Of a stretch of DNA of 64,000 nt, positions 49,246 through 59,152 are shown piece by piece. Each line of letters begins with the position of its first letter. Within the stretch, counting starts at the first letter, position 1. The notes under the pieces are model-generated. The model did no database searches, was not told the origin of the DNA, and was given only the letters and a program-made list of their open reading frames with translations. This stretch comes from Congzhengia minquanensis (lineage in GTDB: Bacteria > Bacillota > Clostridia > UBA1381 > UBA9506). The position numbers and the translations under genes are program-made. The DNA lies in NCBI RefSeq assembly GCF_014384785.1, contig NZ_JACRSU010000001.1, positions 868,001 to 932,000 on the forward strand, written 5' to 3'.

Positions 49246-49601
49246 GTTATCATCAACTCCCCTGTAATATAATTATGTAAACCAAATGTTTTAACTGTGT
49301 TAACGCACCTTTACAGGCACATTACACAGCCCTTCAACAAAGGCAAAAACCTGTTGATAACCTGTTGATAGTGTGCATAACCTTGCCAAAAAAGCTTAAT
49401 TTCACTATTTTGCTTGTTCATAACCCTGTTGGCAATGTTAATAACTAATGTTAACTAATCGTGCATTGTTTACATAATATTTTTAAAAATCTTGTAATAA
49501 TGCCGGTTTCGTTCATAAAAAATTTCCTTCCGGCATCTTGAAATTCAATGGCAGCTATAGTATAATATTAAGTGAGATTGCAAAATATGATGGAGGTTGC
49601 C
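49246..49601. other. AT-rich intergenic region with DnaA-box-like 9-mers
   Basis: 356 bases without a gene. Five 9-mers close to TGTGGATAA (the reverse of TTATCCACA) lie in one orientation: TGTTGATAA 49352-49360, TGTTGATAG 49363-49371, TGTGCATAA 49372-49380, TGTTCATAA 49415-49423 and TGTTAATAA 49436-49444. None is a perfect box. Near the right end TATAAT at about 49561-49566 may be the -10 of the hydro-lyase gene. Confidence 0.45.
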
Positions 49602-50129
49602 GTGAATATTCATCTGCCATTTACAAAGGATGTCATTAAAACCCTGAAAGCCGGGGATAATATCTCAGTGAGCGGCGTAATGTTCACCGCCCGGGACGCG
49701 GCACACAAGCGCATGGCAGAGGCGCTGGCTGCGGGCAAACCCCTTCCGTTCGATTTGACCGGCCAAACCATTTATTACGCCGGCCCGTGCCCGGCAAAGC
49801 CCGGCAGGGTGATCGGCTCCTGCGGACCCACCACCAGCTGCCGCATGGACCAGTTTGCCCCCGCCCTGCTTGATTTGGGGCTGCTTGCCATGGTCGGCAA
49901 GGGCGACAGAAGCGACGCGGTGGCCGACGCAATCAAACGAAACGGCGCGGTTTACCTGGCGGCAATCGGCGGCGCAGGCGCTTTATATGCCAACGCCATC
50001 AAACAGGCGGACGTAATCGCATATGAGGACTTGGGCCCCGAATCCGTGAAACGGCTGGTGGTTGAGAACATGCCGCTGACCGTGGTGATCGACTGTTTCG
50101 GCAACAACCTTTATCGCAGAGCCTCATAA
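49602..50129 (+). CDS. Fumarase/tartrate dehydratase-type Fe-S hydro-lyase, beta subunit
   Basis: 175 residues from the GTG at 49602 (GGAGG 5 nt upstream); an ATG further up lacks a site. Matches the C-terminal/beta subunit of class I fumarase-like hydro-lyases: YYAGPCPAKPGRVIGSCGPT, TTSCRMDQFAP, MVGKGDRSDAV, YLAAIGGAGALYA. The alpha subunit that holds the Fe-S cluster is not beside it, which is unusual. Partner and substrate are therefore unknown. Confidence 0.85.
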   Translation: MNIHLPFTKDVIKTLKAGDNISVSGVMFTARDAAHKRMAEALAAGKPLPFDLTGQTIYYAGPCPAKPGRVIGSCGPTTSCRMDQFAPALLDLGLLAMVGKGDRSDAVADAIKRNGAVYLAAIGGAGALYANAIKQADVIAYEDLGPESVKRLVVENMPLTVVIDCFGNNLYRRAS

Positions 50130-50221
50130 AACGCATATCCAAACCCACTGCGCCCCGCTGGCCTGGGCGGCCGGCGCAAGTTAAAATAACTATGAAACAG
50201 GCGGAAAGGCAGGAAAAAATA

Positions 50222-50431
50222 ATGGCAAAACAAGTAACGAAAGACACAATCATTGTTGATGTGTTAAAATTAAATCCAGACACAGCGCAGTTCTTCTTTG
50301 AAATTGGAATGCACTGCCTGGGCTGCCCGTCGGCAAGCGGCGAATCAATCGCCCAGGCCTGCGCGGTTCACGGTGAGGACGCAGACGCGCTGGTTGAGCG
50401 CATTAACGCGTTTTTGGCAGATAACGAATAA
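50222..50431 (+). CDS. DUF1858 domain-containing protein
   Basis: 69 residues from the ATG at 50222 with GGCAGGAA upstream. Pattern VTKDTIIVDVLKLNPDTAQF and MHCLGCPSASGESIAQAC is the DUF1858 family, related to hybrid-cluster-associated small proteins, with a CxxC pair that may bind metal or act in redox. It follows the hydro-lyase gene by 92 nt and may be cotranscribed. A terminator follows. Confidence 0.85.
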   Translation: MAKQVTKDTIIVDVLKLNPDTAQFFFEIGMHCLGCPSASGESIAQACAVHGEDADALVERINAFLADNE

Positions 50432-50442
50432 GAAAAAAACAC

Positions 50443-50479
50443 AAAAAGCAGCCGTTTTTCTAAACGGCTGCTCTTTTCT
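50443..50479. terminator. Bidirectional intrinsic terminator
   Basis: AGCAGCCGTTT and AAACGGCTGCT pair around TTC, with A and T runs. Lies between converging DUF1858 and sipL genes. Confidence 0.85.
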
Positions 50480-50494
50480 TTCCCTTTTTTTCAA

Positions 50495-52039
50495 TCAGCA
50501 GGCCCGGGGAATTAAAATCTTCTTTCCGCTGCTGAACCGGTCTGTTTCAATGCCGTTGGCAGACTGAATTTTCTCCACCGTGGTGCCATATTTCTTGGCA
50601 ACGTCCCACAAGGTGTCGCCGTCTTCGGTGAAATAAATTACCAGGCTGGGGCGGTTTTCCTCCGCTTCGTCTGTTTCCACCGCGGTGCATCCGGTAATAA
50701 TGTCAATTTCACTTTTTTTCAAAACCTTTGCGTTCAGCCCCATGGTGGCTTTCACTTCCGCTTCGTCTGCGCTGAGCTTCGTTGCCGCTATGTCTTCCAC
50801 CCAAAGGTCGCAGTCGGCGATAAGCCCTTGGCCGGGAACGTTCTTCTGCCAGTCGAAATCGGTTTCCGTCACGGCGCATTTAATCTGTCCGTCCTCTTTC
50901 TCCTCCCGGTATAACAGGAAAGAAACCAGCGTGCCGCGCATGTGAAGAGCGCCGTCTTCCACGCAGGTCTCCCGCAAAATGGGTTTTGCGGTTACGTTTA
51001 TCACATTTTTCATCTTCACGTTTTTGGGCATCTCCACCGACTGTGTTTCCGTAAATTCAGTGTTTTCTGAGGCAACATATTCTAACAGTTCCATTTTTTC
51101 GGTTTCCGTTTCCATTGCGCCGTGAATTGCGTAGCAGTCGTCACAAATGGTCTCCTGCACGGTTTTTGAAGCTTTCACCCTGGCGTTTACTAAAATCTCC
51201 GCGCTGATAATTTTTGTGTCGCCGTTAATGTCGCCCTTGGCGCTGGCCAAAACGTCCTTCACAGAGAAGATTACGCCTGCGGCACAGTTTTCGTCCACTC
51301 CTTCGGCCTCCACAATTTCTGTAAACGGAATTTCATGGCACACCAGCTCTGTGGTGTAGCCGTCCTGAGCGGCAGTATAAAGGGTTTTTAAGTGGAGCGT
51401 GCCCTTCACCATCACCTTGCCGTTCATAATTTTGCAGTCGCCCCCTGAGGCCCATGCGTCCACCTTTAAAATTTCGTCAATGTCCGGCATGTCGGCAGGC
51501 ACGGTTAAAAAGTCGGAAACGGTAATGTCCGACTGCTCGTCTGCCACCGGCATGTAAATGTTAAACCGCTTTTCGCGGCACTGCACATCGTCGCCTGTTA
51601 CAGACGTAACAGGCGCAAAGCTGCGCTCCCGGTATCCGTTAATCCCCAAAGCTGCAATCACCTTCATAGACAGCTTTCTGGAGTTCACAAGGGTAAATCC
51701 AATGTGCTCGGTTGAGGCGCAGACAAAAAACGTTAAATCCTCTCCGGAGGGAATGTCCACGCTGTCGGAAAATTCGAAAGATGCGTCCAGCGATTTTAAT
51801 TCGCAGCCCTCTCCCTCAGAATCCGGACGGTATAAAATCTTGAAAAACACATTCCCGGAAACATAAAGCTTTCCGCCGCGATATTCAGACGACTGCGTCA
51901 CCACGTTTGCGTCCGCCAGCAAAATCTCGCGAATGTCGGGCTTAATGTCGGGCACAATGATATCGCCCTCCACCATAACGTTGGAGTTCAGCTTCACGTT
52001 TCTCTCGGTTAAATTTATGTTTTCCTTTTTTATTTCCAT
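50495..52039 (-). CDS. sipL: SipL-type spore coat morphogenesis protein (DUF3794 repeats plus LysM)
   Basis: 514 residues. DUF3794 units occupy about 20-130, 165-280 and 320-440, and a C-terminal LysM domain about 466-512 (FTEDGDTLWDVAKKYGTTVE, then FSSGKKILIPRAC). This is the layout of SipL, which binds SpoIVA at the forespore surface and is needed for coat attachment in Clostridioides difficile. It indicates an endospore former. Monocistronic. No sporulation sigma site was sought in detail. Confidence 0.85.
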   Translation of the reverse strand: MEIKKENINLTERNVKLNSNVMVEGDIIVPDIKPDIREILLADANVVTQSSEYRGGKLYVSGNVFFKILYRPDSEGEGCELKSLDASFEFSDSVDIPSGEDLTFFVCASTEHIGFTLVNSRKLSMKVIAALGINGYRERSFAPVTSVTGDDVQCREKRFNIYMPVADEQSDITVSDFLTVPADMPDIDEILKVDAWASGGDCKIMNGKVMVKGTLHLKTLYTAAQDGYTTELVCHEIPFTEIVEAEGVDENCAAGVIFSVKDVLASAKGDINGDTKIISAEILVNARVKASKTVQETICDDCYAIHGAMETETEKMELLEYVASENTEFTETQSVEMPKNVKMKNVINVTAKPILRETCVEDGALHMRGTLVSFLLYREEKEDGQIKCAVTETDFDWQKNVPGQGLIADCDLWVEDIAATKLSADEAEVKATMGLNAKVLKKSEIDIITGCTAVETDEAEENRPSLVIYFTEDGDTLWDVAKKYGTTVEKIQSANGIETDRFSSGKKILIPRAC

Positions 52040-52107
52040 ATACGCACACCTGCTTTCTTAATTTCTTGTTAAACTGTATGCGCAAGAATATAAATATATT
52101 CCAAAAA

Positions 52108-52140
52108 TAAAAAAAATCCGGCCAAGCAGCCGAATTTTTT
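52108..52140 (-). terminator. Intrinsic terminator of the lysA-EamA operon
   Basis: Minus strand ATTCGGC pairs with GCCGGAT around TGCTTG, followed by a T run. Confidence 0.75.
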
Positions 52141-53075
52141 TATCGTTTGTTCTCCTCCCGGTTCACCATGATAATGCCAACGGTAATCAACACCAGCGCC
52201 GCCAGACTTTGCAGGCTTGCCGCCTGGGCCCCTTCCTTTAAAATAATTGCAGAGAGAATGGTTCCGAAAACCGGAATGGCAAAGCTGTAAACCGTAACCG
52301 AAGCCACAGAGTTATATTTTAAAAGCAGCCCCCACAGGCTATATGCCGCGGCAGACAAAAACGCCAGATATAAAATCAGCCCCGCGGCAGGAAGCGTAAG
52401 GGAAAACCGCCCGCCCAGGCAAAGGCCGATTGCGCAAAGCGCCAGCCCGCCGAGAAAAAATTGCCAGCCGCTTAACGTAAACGGGTGCTCGTCTTTTGCA
52501 TAAATTTTAATCAGGGCTGAAGAAAAGGCATAGGCCACGGTAGAAAGAATGATAAACCCTTCGCCGGCAAGCCGAAATCCGCTGCCAAAGCTGCCCCCGG
52601 CCAGATTAATGATGATAACGCCCAAAAATCCCACGGCCGAGCCAGCCACTTTTTTCACGGTAAGCCGCTCCATTTTAAAAACCAGCGCCGCCACAAACAG
52701 GGCAATGAACGCGTTTGCCCCCTGAATTACCGCGGCGCGCACCCCGGTTGTGTTGGAAAGCGCCACATAGAAGAAAAAATATTGCACCACGGTCTGCACC
52801 AGAGCCAAAACACAAACGGAGGGAAACGTCTTTTTCGTGGGAACCAATTTTCTGTGAAACATCAGGCTCCCTGCCGCCACGGTGATAATGCCCGCCAGGG
52901 TGAATCTTACGCCGGCAAACAAAAGCTGTGCGCCCACGTCGGCGGAAGAAATGCACAGCCAGTCATACCCCGTTTTAATACAGGGCGAGGCGCTGCCCCA
53001 CAGCAGGCACGACACCAAAGCCAGCAGGCACACGTTTATTTTATTTTGAAGAACCTGCTCCTGGGACTTCCTCAT
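52140..53075 (-). CDS. EamA/DMT family transporter
   Basis: 311 residues with ten hydrophobic helices in two EamA halves (LLWGSASPCIKTGYDW and LGGLALCAIGLCLGG regions). Such proteins often export amino acids or other metabolites. The start overlaps the lysA stop by 4 nt, so the two are cotranslated; export of lysine or a related product is a fair guess only. Confidence 0.85.
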   Translation of the reverse strand: MRKSQEQVLQNKINVCLLALVSCLLWGSASPCIKTGYDWLCISSADVGAQLLFAGVRFTLAGIITVAAGSLMFHRKLVPTKKTFPSVCVLALVQTVVQYFFFYVALSNTTGVRAAVIQGANAFIALFVAALVFKMERLTVKKVAGSAVGFLGVIIINLAGGSFGSGFRLAGEGFIILSTVAYAFSSALIKIYAKDEHPFTLSGWQFFLGGLALCAIGLCLGGRFSLTLPAAGLILYLAFLSAAAYSLWGLLLKYNSVASVTVYSFAIPVFGTILSAIILKEGAQAASLQSLAALVLITVGIIMVNREENKR

Positions 53076-54373
53076 AACACGTCGTTCTTCACTAAATCTT
53101 CATAGGTTTCGCGTCTTACAATCACCCGGGCCGACCCGCCGTCAGCCAGCACCACCGCCGGATTGGGCAAACGGTTATAGTGGCTGGCCATAGAATAGTT
53201 ATAGGCTCCCGTGGCCATCACTGCCAAAATGTCCCCCGGACGAACCGGCTGAATCGCTACGTGCTCGCCTAAAAGGTCGCCGCTCTCACAGCACTTGCCC
53301 GCCACGGTGACAACCTCTGTCTTATCGCTGCCCGCCGCTCCGGCGTTTAAAAAGTCATACTCCGCCTGATACAAGATATAGCGCGGATTGTCCGCCATGC
53401 CGCCGTCAACGGAAACATACGTCCGAACACCCGGAATTTCCTTCACATTCCCAACGGTGTAAAGAGTCACACCTGCAGGGCCGATAATGCTCCTGCCCGG
53501 CTCCATTAAAATGAAAGGCAGCGCAACGCCATGCTTTTCCGCCTCTTCATGAATCACGCGGCTCACCGCCTCCATAAACGTTCCATAGGGCAGCGGATCG
53601 TCCGCCTCTGTGTAAGATATGCCAAAGCCGCCGCCTAAATTCAGTTCGCGCACATCTGCGCCGCACTCTGTTTTAATTTCCTTAATAAAGCCCATCATAA
53701 CAGACGCCGCCTCGCAGAAAGGAGCTAAATCAAAAATCTGCGAGCCAATGTGGCAGTGAATTCCACAAAACGCAATGTTTTCCGCACAAACCGCCTTTTT
53801 CACAATGGCAAGCGCCTCTCCGGTTTCCAGTGCAACGCCGAATTTCGAGTCGATTTGCCCCGTGCGGATAAAGTCGTGGGTGTGGGCGTCAACCCCGGGC
53901 TTAATGCGGAACAAAACAGAAGCCGTTTTGCCCTTTTCCTTTGCCAGACGGCTTAAAGCGCTCAGTTCCTGCTCATTGTCCACAACAAACCGGCCCACGC
54001 CAAAATCCAGCGCCATGCGAAGCTCGTCTTCCGACTTGTTGTTGCCGTGAAAATATACCTTTTCCATGGGAAAACCGGCCTTGTGCGCGGTATAAAGCTC
54101 CCCGCCGGACACAACGTCCAGCCCCAGGCCCTCCTCGTCTGCAATTTTTAACACGCCGCCGGCGCACAGAGCCTTGCTGGCATATAAAATCATTCCGTTT
54201 CCGTTATAAAACTTGTTCACCGAGTCCACATAGCGTCTGCAGTTTTCACGGATAACCGCTTCGTCCAGCACATAAAGGGGCGTGCCGAATTTCTTTGCCA
54301 AATCAAGGCTGTCGCAGCCTCCAATGGACAGATGGTTTTTCTCATTCACATTTATATGGTTAGAAACAAACAT
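53072..54373 (-). CDS. lysA: Diaminopimelate decarboxylase
   Basis: 433 residues, fold-type III PLP enzyme. PLP lysine in YASKALCAGG (near residue 67), HCHIGSQI (near 205), LNLGGGFGISY (near 245), EPGRSIIGPAG (near 293) and CCESGDLLGEH (near 360), with YNYSMASHYN near the end. It makes L-lysine from meso-diaminopimelate in the cytoplasm. First gene of a two-gene unit with the EamA transporter. Confidence 0.95.
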   Translation of the reverse strand: MFVSNHINVNEKNHLSIGGCDSLDLAKKFGTPLYVLDEAVIRENCRRYVDSVNKFYNGNGMILYASKALCAGGVLKIADEEGLGLDVVSGGELYTAHKAGFPMEKVYFHGNNKSEDELRMALDFGVGRFVVDNEQELSALSRLAKEKGKTASVLFRIKPGVDAHTHDFIRTGQIDSKFGVALETGEALAIVKKAVCAENIAFCGIHCHIGSQIFDLAPFCEAASVMMGFIKEIKTECGADVRELNLGGGFGISYTEADDPLPYGTFMEAVSRVIHEEAEKHGVALPFILMEPGRSIIGPAGVTLYTVGNVKEIPGVRTYVSVDGGMADNPRYILYQAEYDFLNAGAAGSDKTEVVTVAGKCCESGDLLGEHVAIQPVRPGDILAVMATGAYNYSMASHYNRLPNPAVVLADGGSARVIVRRETYEDLVKNDVL

Positions 54374-54442
54374 AAAATGCCTCCTTGTCTACCGTATTCT
54401 GCTATTATTTTAACAAAATTTCTGCAATGTGTCAATTTATAT

Positions 54443-54470
54443 TTGACTTTTTAGCGTTTTGTGCTACAAT
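54443..54470 (+). promoter_or_regulatory. Sigma-A promoter of typA
   Basis: TTGACT (54443-54448), 16-nt spacer, TACAAT (54465-54470) with an extended TGC. Confidence 0.7.
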
Positions 54471-54518
54471 TAAAAGTTAGAGATCATAAAAAACATGAAA
54501 TATATCGGAGGAATTTTT

Positions 54519-56348
54519 TTGGAAAACAGCAACAACATTCGAAACATTGCCATTATTGCCCACGTTGACCACGGCAAAACCACATTGGTGGACGCAATGT
54601 TTAAAAACAGCGGCATTTTCCGCGAAAACGAGCAGGTGGCAGAGCGCGTAATGGACTCGAACGATTTAGAGCGCGAGCGCGGCATCACCATTCTTTCTAA
54701 AAACACCAGTGTCATGCACGAGGGCGTGAAAATTAACATTGTGGACACACCGGGACACGCCGACTTCGGCGGCGAGGTTGAGCGCGTGCTGGGCATGGTT
54801 GAGGGCGTGCTTTTGGTGGTAGACGCATTTGAAGGCGCCATGCCCCAAACCAGGTTTGTTTTAAAAAAGGCGTTAGAGCTAAATTTAAAACCCATTGTGG
54901 TAATTAATAAAATCGACCGTCCCCAGGCCCGGTGCGAACAGGTAATCGACGAGGTGCTGGACTTGTTCATCGACCTGGGCGCAACCGACGAGCAGGCGGA
55001 CTTTCCCGTGGTTTACACCTCGGCAAAACAGGGTATTTGCGGCCTGGAGCAAGACGATTTAAAAAACGATTTAACCCCGCTTTTTAACGTGATTTTAGAC
55101 TATGTCCCCGCGCCGGCAGGCGACCCCGAGGGTCCGCTTCAGGTGCGCATTGCCAACATCGACTATGATGAATATATCGGCAAAATCGCCGTGGGCAAAA
55201 TTGCCCGGGGCACGGCGCGCTATAACCAAACCGTGGCGCTGTGCCACACCGACGGCACAACGTCCAACGTGAAAGCCGGCAGAATTTACACCTTTGAGGG
55301 CCTCGCAAGGCAGGAGGTGCAAGAGGTTCCGGCAGGGGACATCATCTGCATTTCCGGCCTGGGAGACATTAACATTGGCGAAACCATCTGTGACACCGGC
55401 TGCATCGACCCCCTGCCCGTCATTGAGGTGGACGAGCCGACCATTTCCATGAACTTCATGGTAAACAACAGCCCCTTTGCCGGACAGGAGGGCGAGTTCG
55501 TCACCAGCCGCCACATCCGCGACAGGCTGTTCCGGGAGCTGGAAACCAACGTGAGCCTAAAGGTTGAGGAAACCGACAGCGCAGACTGTTTTAAGGTTTC
55601 CGGCCGGGGAGAATTGCACCTTTCCATTTTAATCGAAACCATGCGGCGCGAGGGATACGAATTTCAGGTATCGCGCCCACAGGTTATTTTTAAAGAGAAA
55701 AACGGTAAACAACTGGAGCCTATGGAGCGTTTAATCATCGACGTGCCGGAGGAGTTTTCCGGCAGCGTCATTGAAAAGCTGGGAATCCGCAAGGCGCAGA
55801 TGGAAAACATGCAGCCCACGGCAGACGGCTATATGCGTTTAGAGTTCACCATTCCCTCCCGTGGCTTAATCGGCTACCGCAACGAGTTTTTAACCGACAC
55901 CAAGGGCAACGGCATTATGAACTCCATTTTAGAAGGGTTCGACGAATTTAAAGGCGAAATGCAAACGAGAAACCGCGGCTCCATGATTGCGTGGGAAAGC
56001 GGCACCACCGTGGCCTATGGCCTGCTGAATGCAGAGCTGCGCGGCGCGCTGTTTTTAGGCCCCGGCGTTAAGGTGTATGAGGGCATGATTGTAGGCGAAA
56101 ACGCCAAAGGGGAAGACCTTACGGTAAACGTCTGCAAAAAGAAGCACGTCACCAACATGCGGGCCTCGGGCAGCGACGACACGGTGAAGCTCACCCCGCC
56201 CATCAACATGAGCTTAGAGCAGTGCTTAGAGTTCATTTCCGACGACGAGCTGGTTGAAGTTACGCCGAAAAGCATTCGCTTAAGAAAACGGATTTTATCA
56301 AAGTCCGACCGGGACAAGCTGGCCGGAAGAATGAAAAAACAGGGCTGA
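54519..56348 (+). CDS. typA: Ribosome-binding GTPase TypA/BipA
   Basis: 609 residues from the TTG at 54519, with GGAGG 7 nt upstream; an ATG at 54495 lacks such a site. GTPase motifs [21 protein letters not shown] and NKIDRP, an RERGITI switch I, then EF-G-like domains and the TypA C-terminal domain ([19 protein letters not shown]). It acts on ribosomes in assembly and stress. A GNAT gene follows by 13 nt and is probably cotranscribed. Confidence 0.95.
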   Translation: MENSNNIRNIAIIAHVDHGKTTLVDAMFKNSGIFRENEQVAERVMDSNDLERERGITILSKNTSVMHEGVKINIVDTPGHADFGGEVERVLGMVEGVLLVVDAFEGAMPQTRFVLKKALELNLKPIVVINKIDRPQARCEQVIDEVLDLFIDLGATDEQADFPVVYTSAKQGICGLEQDDLKNDLTPLFNVILDYVPAPAGDPEGPLQVRIANIDYDEYIGKIAVGKIARGTARYNQTVALCHTDGTTSNVKAGRIYTFEGLARQEVQEVPAGDIICISGLGDINIGETICDTGCIDPLPVIEVDEPTISMNFMVNNSPFAGQEGEFVTSRHIRDRLFRELETNVSLKVEETDSADCFKVSGRGELHLSILIETMRREGYEFQVSRPQVIFKEKNGKQLEPMERLIIDVPEEFSGSVIEKLGIRKAQMENMQPTADGYMRLEFTIPSRGLIGYRNEFLTDTKGNGIMNSILEGFDEFKGEMQTRNRGSMIAWESGTTVAYGLLNAELRGALFLGPGVKVYEGMIVGENAKGEDLTVNVCKKKHVTNMRASGSDDTVKLTPPINMSLEQCLEFISDDELVEVTPKSIRLRKRILSKSDRDKLAGRMKKQG

Positions 56349-56361
56349 CGGAGGACAAAAC

Positions 56362-56889
56362 GTGATTTACCGCAAGCTTTCGGAACAAGAAATTTGCCGG
56401 CAGCTGTTTGCCGGGTTCCAGCGCCGCCAGGTTGTTACCAACTGCTGGCGCAAACAGGACGGGCAGTGGCAAATTCAGGCCGCGCCTTTCATCGACCAAT
56501 GGAGCGAAGAGGACTATTCCTTTTTGGTCTCCTGCTTAAAAAACACGGTTCAAACAGGGGGCGTTGTGTTCGGCGCATTTTTGAGCGAAACGCTCAAGGG
56601 CTTTGCCTCGGTGGAAAGCCGGCCGCTGGGAAAGGCCCGCGACTATCTGGACTTATCCAGCCTTCACGTGTCGGCAGAACTGCGCGGCCGCGGAACGGGC
56701 AGGGAGCTGTTTGCCCGCGCCGCAGACTGGGCCCGGGAACGCGGCGCGAAAAAGCTTTATATTTCGGCCCACTCCGCCGTGGAAACCCAGGCGTTTTATA
56801 AAGCGCTGGGCTGTGTGGAGGCGGAGGAATATAATCCGGAACACGTGGAACAAGAACCGTTCGACTGCCAAATGGAATTTGTGCTGTAA
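56362..56889 (+). CDS. GNAT family N-acetyltransferase
   Basis: 175 residues from a GTG with CGGAGGA upstream. GNAT motif A is LSSLHVSAELRGRGTGRELF (about 98-117), followed by AHSAVETQAFYKALGCVEAE. Substrate unknown. Follows typA closely and ends at a strong terminator. Confidence 0.85.
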   Translation: MIYRKLSEQEICRQLFAGFQRRQVVTNCWRKQDGQWQIQAAPFIDQWSEEDYSFLVSCLKNTVQTGGVVFGAFLSETLKGFASVESRPLGKARDYLDLSSLHVSAELRGRGTGRELFARAADWARERGAKKLYISAHSAVETQAFYKALGCVEAEEYNPEHVEQEPFDCQMEFVL

Positions 56890-56893
56890 AAAT

Positions 56894-56935
56894 AAAAACC
56901 CCCGCTGCGGAAGCAACTTCGCAGCGGGGGTTTTA
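56894..56935. terminator. Bidirectional intrinsic terminator
   Basis: AAAACCCCCGCTGCG and CGCAGCGGGGGTTTT pair around GAAGCAACTT. It separates the typA unit from the converging lysC. Confidence 0.92.
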
Positions 56936-56941
56936 TGTGCT

Positions 56942-58156
56942 TTAAGCCAATTCAAACTTGTCGTGAATGGCTTTAATCGCTTTGTTTTCCATGCCCTGGT
57001 CAATCAAAACAGAAACCTTAATCTCCGAGGTGGCAATCATATGAATGTTGATGTGCGCGTCGTAAAGCGCCTCAAACATTTTTGCCGCAACGCCGGCGTT
57101 TGTCACCATGCCCGCCCCCACAATGGATACCTTTGAAACTTCGGTGTTATAGCTCAATTCGCCGTAGCCGATAAGGTCTTTGTTGTTCTCAATTAAATCA
57201 AGCGCCTCTTTTAAATTTCCTTCCGACACGGTAAAGCTGATGTCTTTCGTGTTTTCCCTGCCAATGGACTGAATAATCAAATCCACATTAATGTTATATT
57301 TTGCCAAAAGGGAGAAAATGCGAAACGCCTTTCCCGGCGTATCCTCTATGTGGCAGAGGGAAATCCTCGCAACGTCGTTATCCTTTGTCACACCTCTGAC
57401 TACCATCGATTCCATATTAACAACCTCCTTAACAAATGTTCCCTCCGCACGGGTAATGCTGGAACGAACGCACATGTTCACATTATATTTTTTTGCCATT
57501 TCCACCGAACGGTTGTGGAGCACATTGGCGCCCAAACTTGCCAGCTCCAGCATTTCGTCAAACGAAATTTCCGAAAGCTTCTTCGCGTCGGGAACAATCC
57601 GCGGGTCGGTGGTGTAAACCCCGTCCACGTCGGTGTAAATTTCGCACAAATCCGCATGGCACGCCGCGGCCAGCGCCACGGCCGACGTGTCAGACCCGCC
57701 GCGGCCCAAAGTGGTAATGTCGTCATATTTATTCAGGCCCTGAAAGCCCGTAACAATCACAATGCGCTTTTTGTCAAGCTCGGCAGACAGCCGCTCTGTG
57801 TCAATCTTTTTAATTCTGCTGGCAGAATAGTTCGAGTCTGTGGCAATGCCGGCCTGCCACCCGGTGAGGGAAATCACAGGAAATCCCATGCTTTCAATGG
57901 TCATGGCTAAAAGAGAAGCCGAAATCTGCTCGCCTGTGGAAAGCAGCATGTCCATCTCACGCTTGGAAGGATTTGTGTTCACTTCCCTTGCTTTTTCAAT
58001 CAAATCGTCGGTGGTGTCGCCCTGAGCGCTTACCACAACAATCACGCCGTTTCCGGCCTTGTAGGTGTCGGTCACAATTTTCGCCACGTTCTTTAAACGC
58101 TCCGTGTTGGCAACCGACGTGCCCCCAAATTTTTGAACAATTAAACCCAAATTCAA
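56942..58156 (-). CDS. lysC: Aspartate kinase
   Basis: 404 residues. Kinase start LIVQKFGGTSVANTERL, then TLGRGGSDTSAVALAAACHA and YTDVDGVYTTDPRIV. Two ACT domains follow from about residue 265 (GVTKDNDVARISLCHIEDTP and KVSIVGAGMVTNAGVAAKMF). It phosphorylates aspartate, the first step toward lysine, threonine and methionine; the ACT domains give feedback control. Last gene of the hom-thrB-lysC operon. Confidence 0.95.
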   Translation of the reverse strand: MNLGLIVQKFGGTSVANTERLKNVAKIVTDTYKAGNGVIVVVSAQGDTTDDLIEKAREVNTNPSKREMDMLLSTGEQISASLLAMTIESMGFPVISLTGWQAGIATDSNYSASRIKKIDTERLSAELDKKRIVIVTGFQGLNKYDDITTLGRGGSDTSAVALAAACHADLCEIYTDVDGVYTTDPRIVPDAKKLSEISFDEMLELASLGANVLHNRSVEMAKKYNVNMCVRSSITRAEGTFVKEVVNMESMVVRGVTKDNDVARISLCHIEDTPGKAFRIFSLLAKYNINVDLIIQSIGRENTKDISFTVSEGNLKEALDLIENNKDLIGYGELSYNTEVSKVSIVGAGMVTNAGVAAKMFEALYDAHINIHMIATSEIKVSVLIDQGMENKAIKAIHDKFELA

Positions 58157-58165
58157 AACCTCCTG

Positions 58166-59071
58166 TTAAATCACCTTCACGCCCTCGTTGTCCGCATCCA
58201 ACAGCTTTACGGTCCAGGTGGGGTGGGCTTTTTGCATATATTCATAAATGTCTTCATAAAAAAGTTCCGCGTCGTCGGCCTCCACAACCGAAACCAGCGT
58301 TGGCCCCGAGCCGCTGATATAGGTGCCCAAAGACCCGTAAGACTTTAATTTATTATAAATTTTCGGATATCCGTCAATAAACACTTTACGGTAAGGCTCG
58401 TGCACCCGGTCGTCCATGGCGCAGAGCAAATTTTCATAATTTCCCGAAACCATGGAGGCAACCAGGAGCGACGCGTGGGAAATGTTAAACGACACGTCCC
58501 GCCGGGGATAATAGCCCGGCAGGGTGTTCCGCGCCTTTTGCGTGGTCACCGCATAGTCGGGAATGAGCACTAAAAATTTTAAGTCGCCGTTCATCTTGTG
58601 GGAATAGTAAAAAATCTCGTCCTTCTGAAAAACCGAAACGGTAAACCCGCCGCTGACTGCGGCGCACACATTGTCAGAATGGCCCTCAATCTGCGTGGCC
58701 ATGGCCATAATCTCCCGGGAAGAAAACGGTTTTCCCGAAAGCTCGTTGGCGCACGCCAGGCCGCCCACAATGCAGGCGGAGCTTGAGCCTAAGCCCCTGG
58801 TTACGGGAACCTCGCTGTTTAAAACAAGCTTTAAGCCTTTGGGGCGGTAATCTGCCTTGTCGAACAAATATTTCATAGACTTGTAAACCAAATTTTTTTC
58901 ATCGGTGGGAAGGAACTCCTTCGTTTCCGCGTCCAAAACCTCAATGCACAGACCCGATTCTGTCTCTTCCGCCTCTATGTAATTGTAAATGGACAGCGCC
59001 AGCCCAATGGAATCGAACCCCGGCCCCATGTTGGCAGAGGTACCCGGCACCCGCACTTTCACCTTTCCCAT
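58166..59071 (-). CDS. thrB: Homoserine kinase
   Basis: 301 residues of the GHMP kinase family: VRVPGTSANMGPGFDSIGLA at the start, ATP loop PVTRGLGSSSACIVGG (about 89-104), and late GTYISGSGPTLVS. It makes O-phosphohomoserine for threonine synthase, which is not in the window. GGGAGGGA precedes the ATG. Confidence 0.95.
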   Translation of the reverse strand: MGKVKVRVPGTSANMGPGFDSIGLALSIYNYIEAEETESGLCIEVLDAETKEFLPTDEKNLVYKSMKYLFDKADYRPKGLKLVLNSEVPVTRGLGSSSACIVGGLACANELSGKPFSSREIMAMATQIEGHSDNVCAAVSGGFTVSVFQKDEIFYYSHKMNGDLKFLVLIPDYAVTTQKARNTLPGYYPRRDVSFNISHASLLVASMVSGNYENLLCAMDDRVHEPYRKVFIDGYPKIYNKLKSYGSLGTYISGSGPTLVSVVEADDAELFYEDIYEYMQKAHPTWTVKLLDADNEGVKVI

Positions 59072-59152
59072 CTTTTTCCCTCCCGGTTTCGTTTCAGCTA
59101 ACTATAAGATGTCCCCCGCCGCATGCAGAAGCGGGAAACGTCTTCAGCGAGG

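Noticed and set aside
49352..49444. Chromosomal replication origin
   Set aside because: No perfect TTATCCACA box, no dnaA or dnaN nearby and no clear switch of gene orientation; reported only as a DnaA-box-like cluster.
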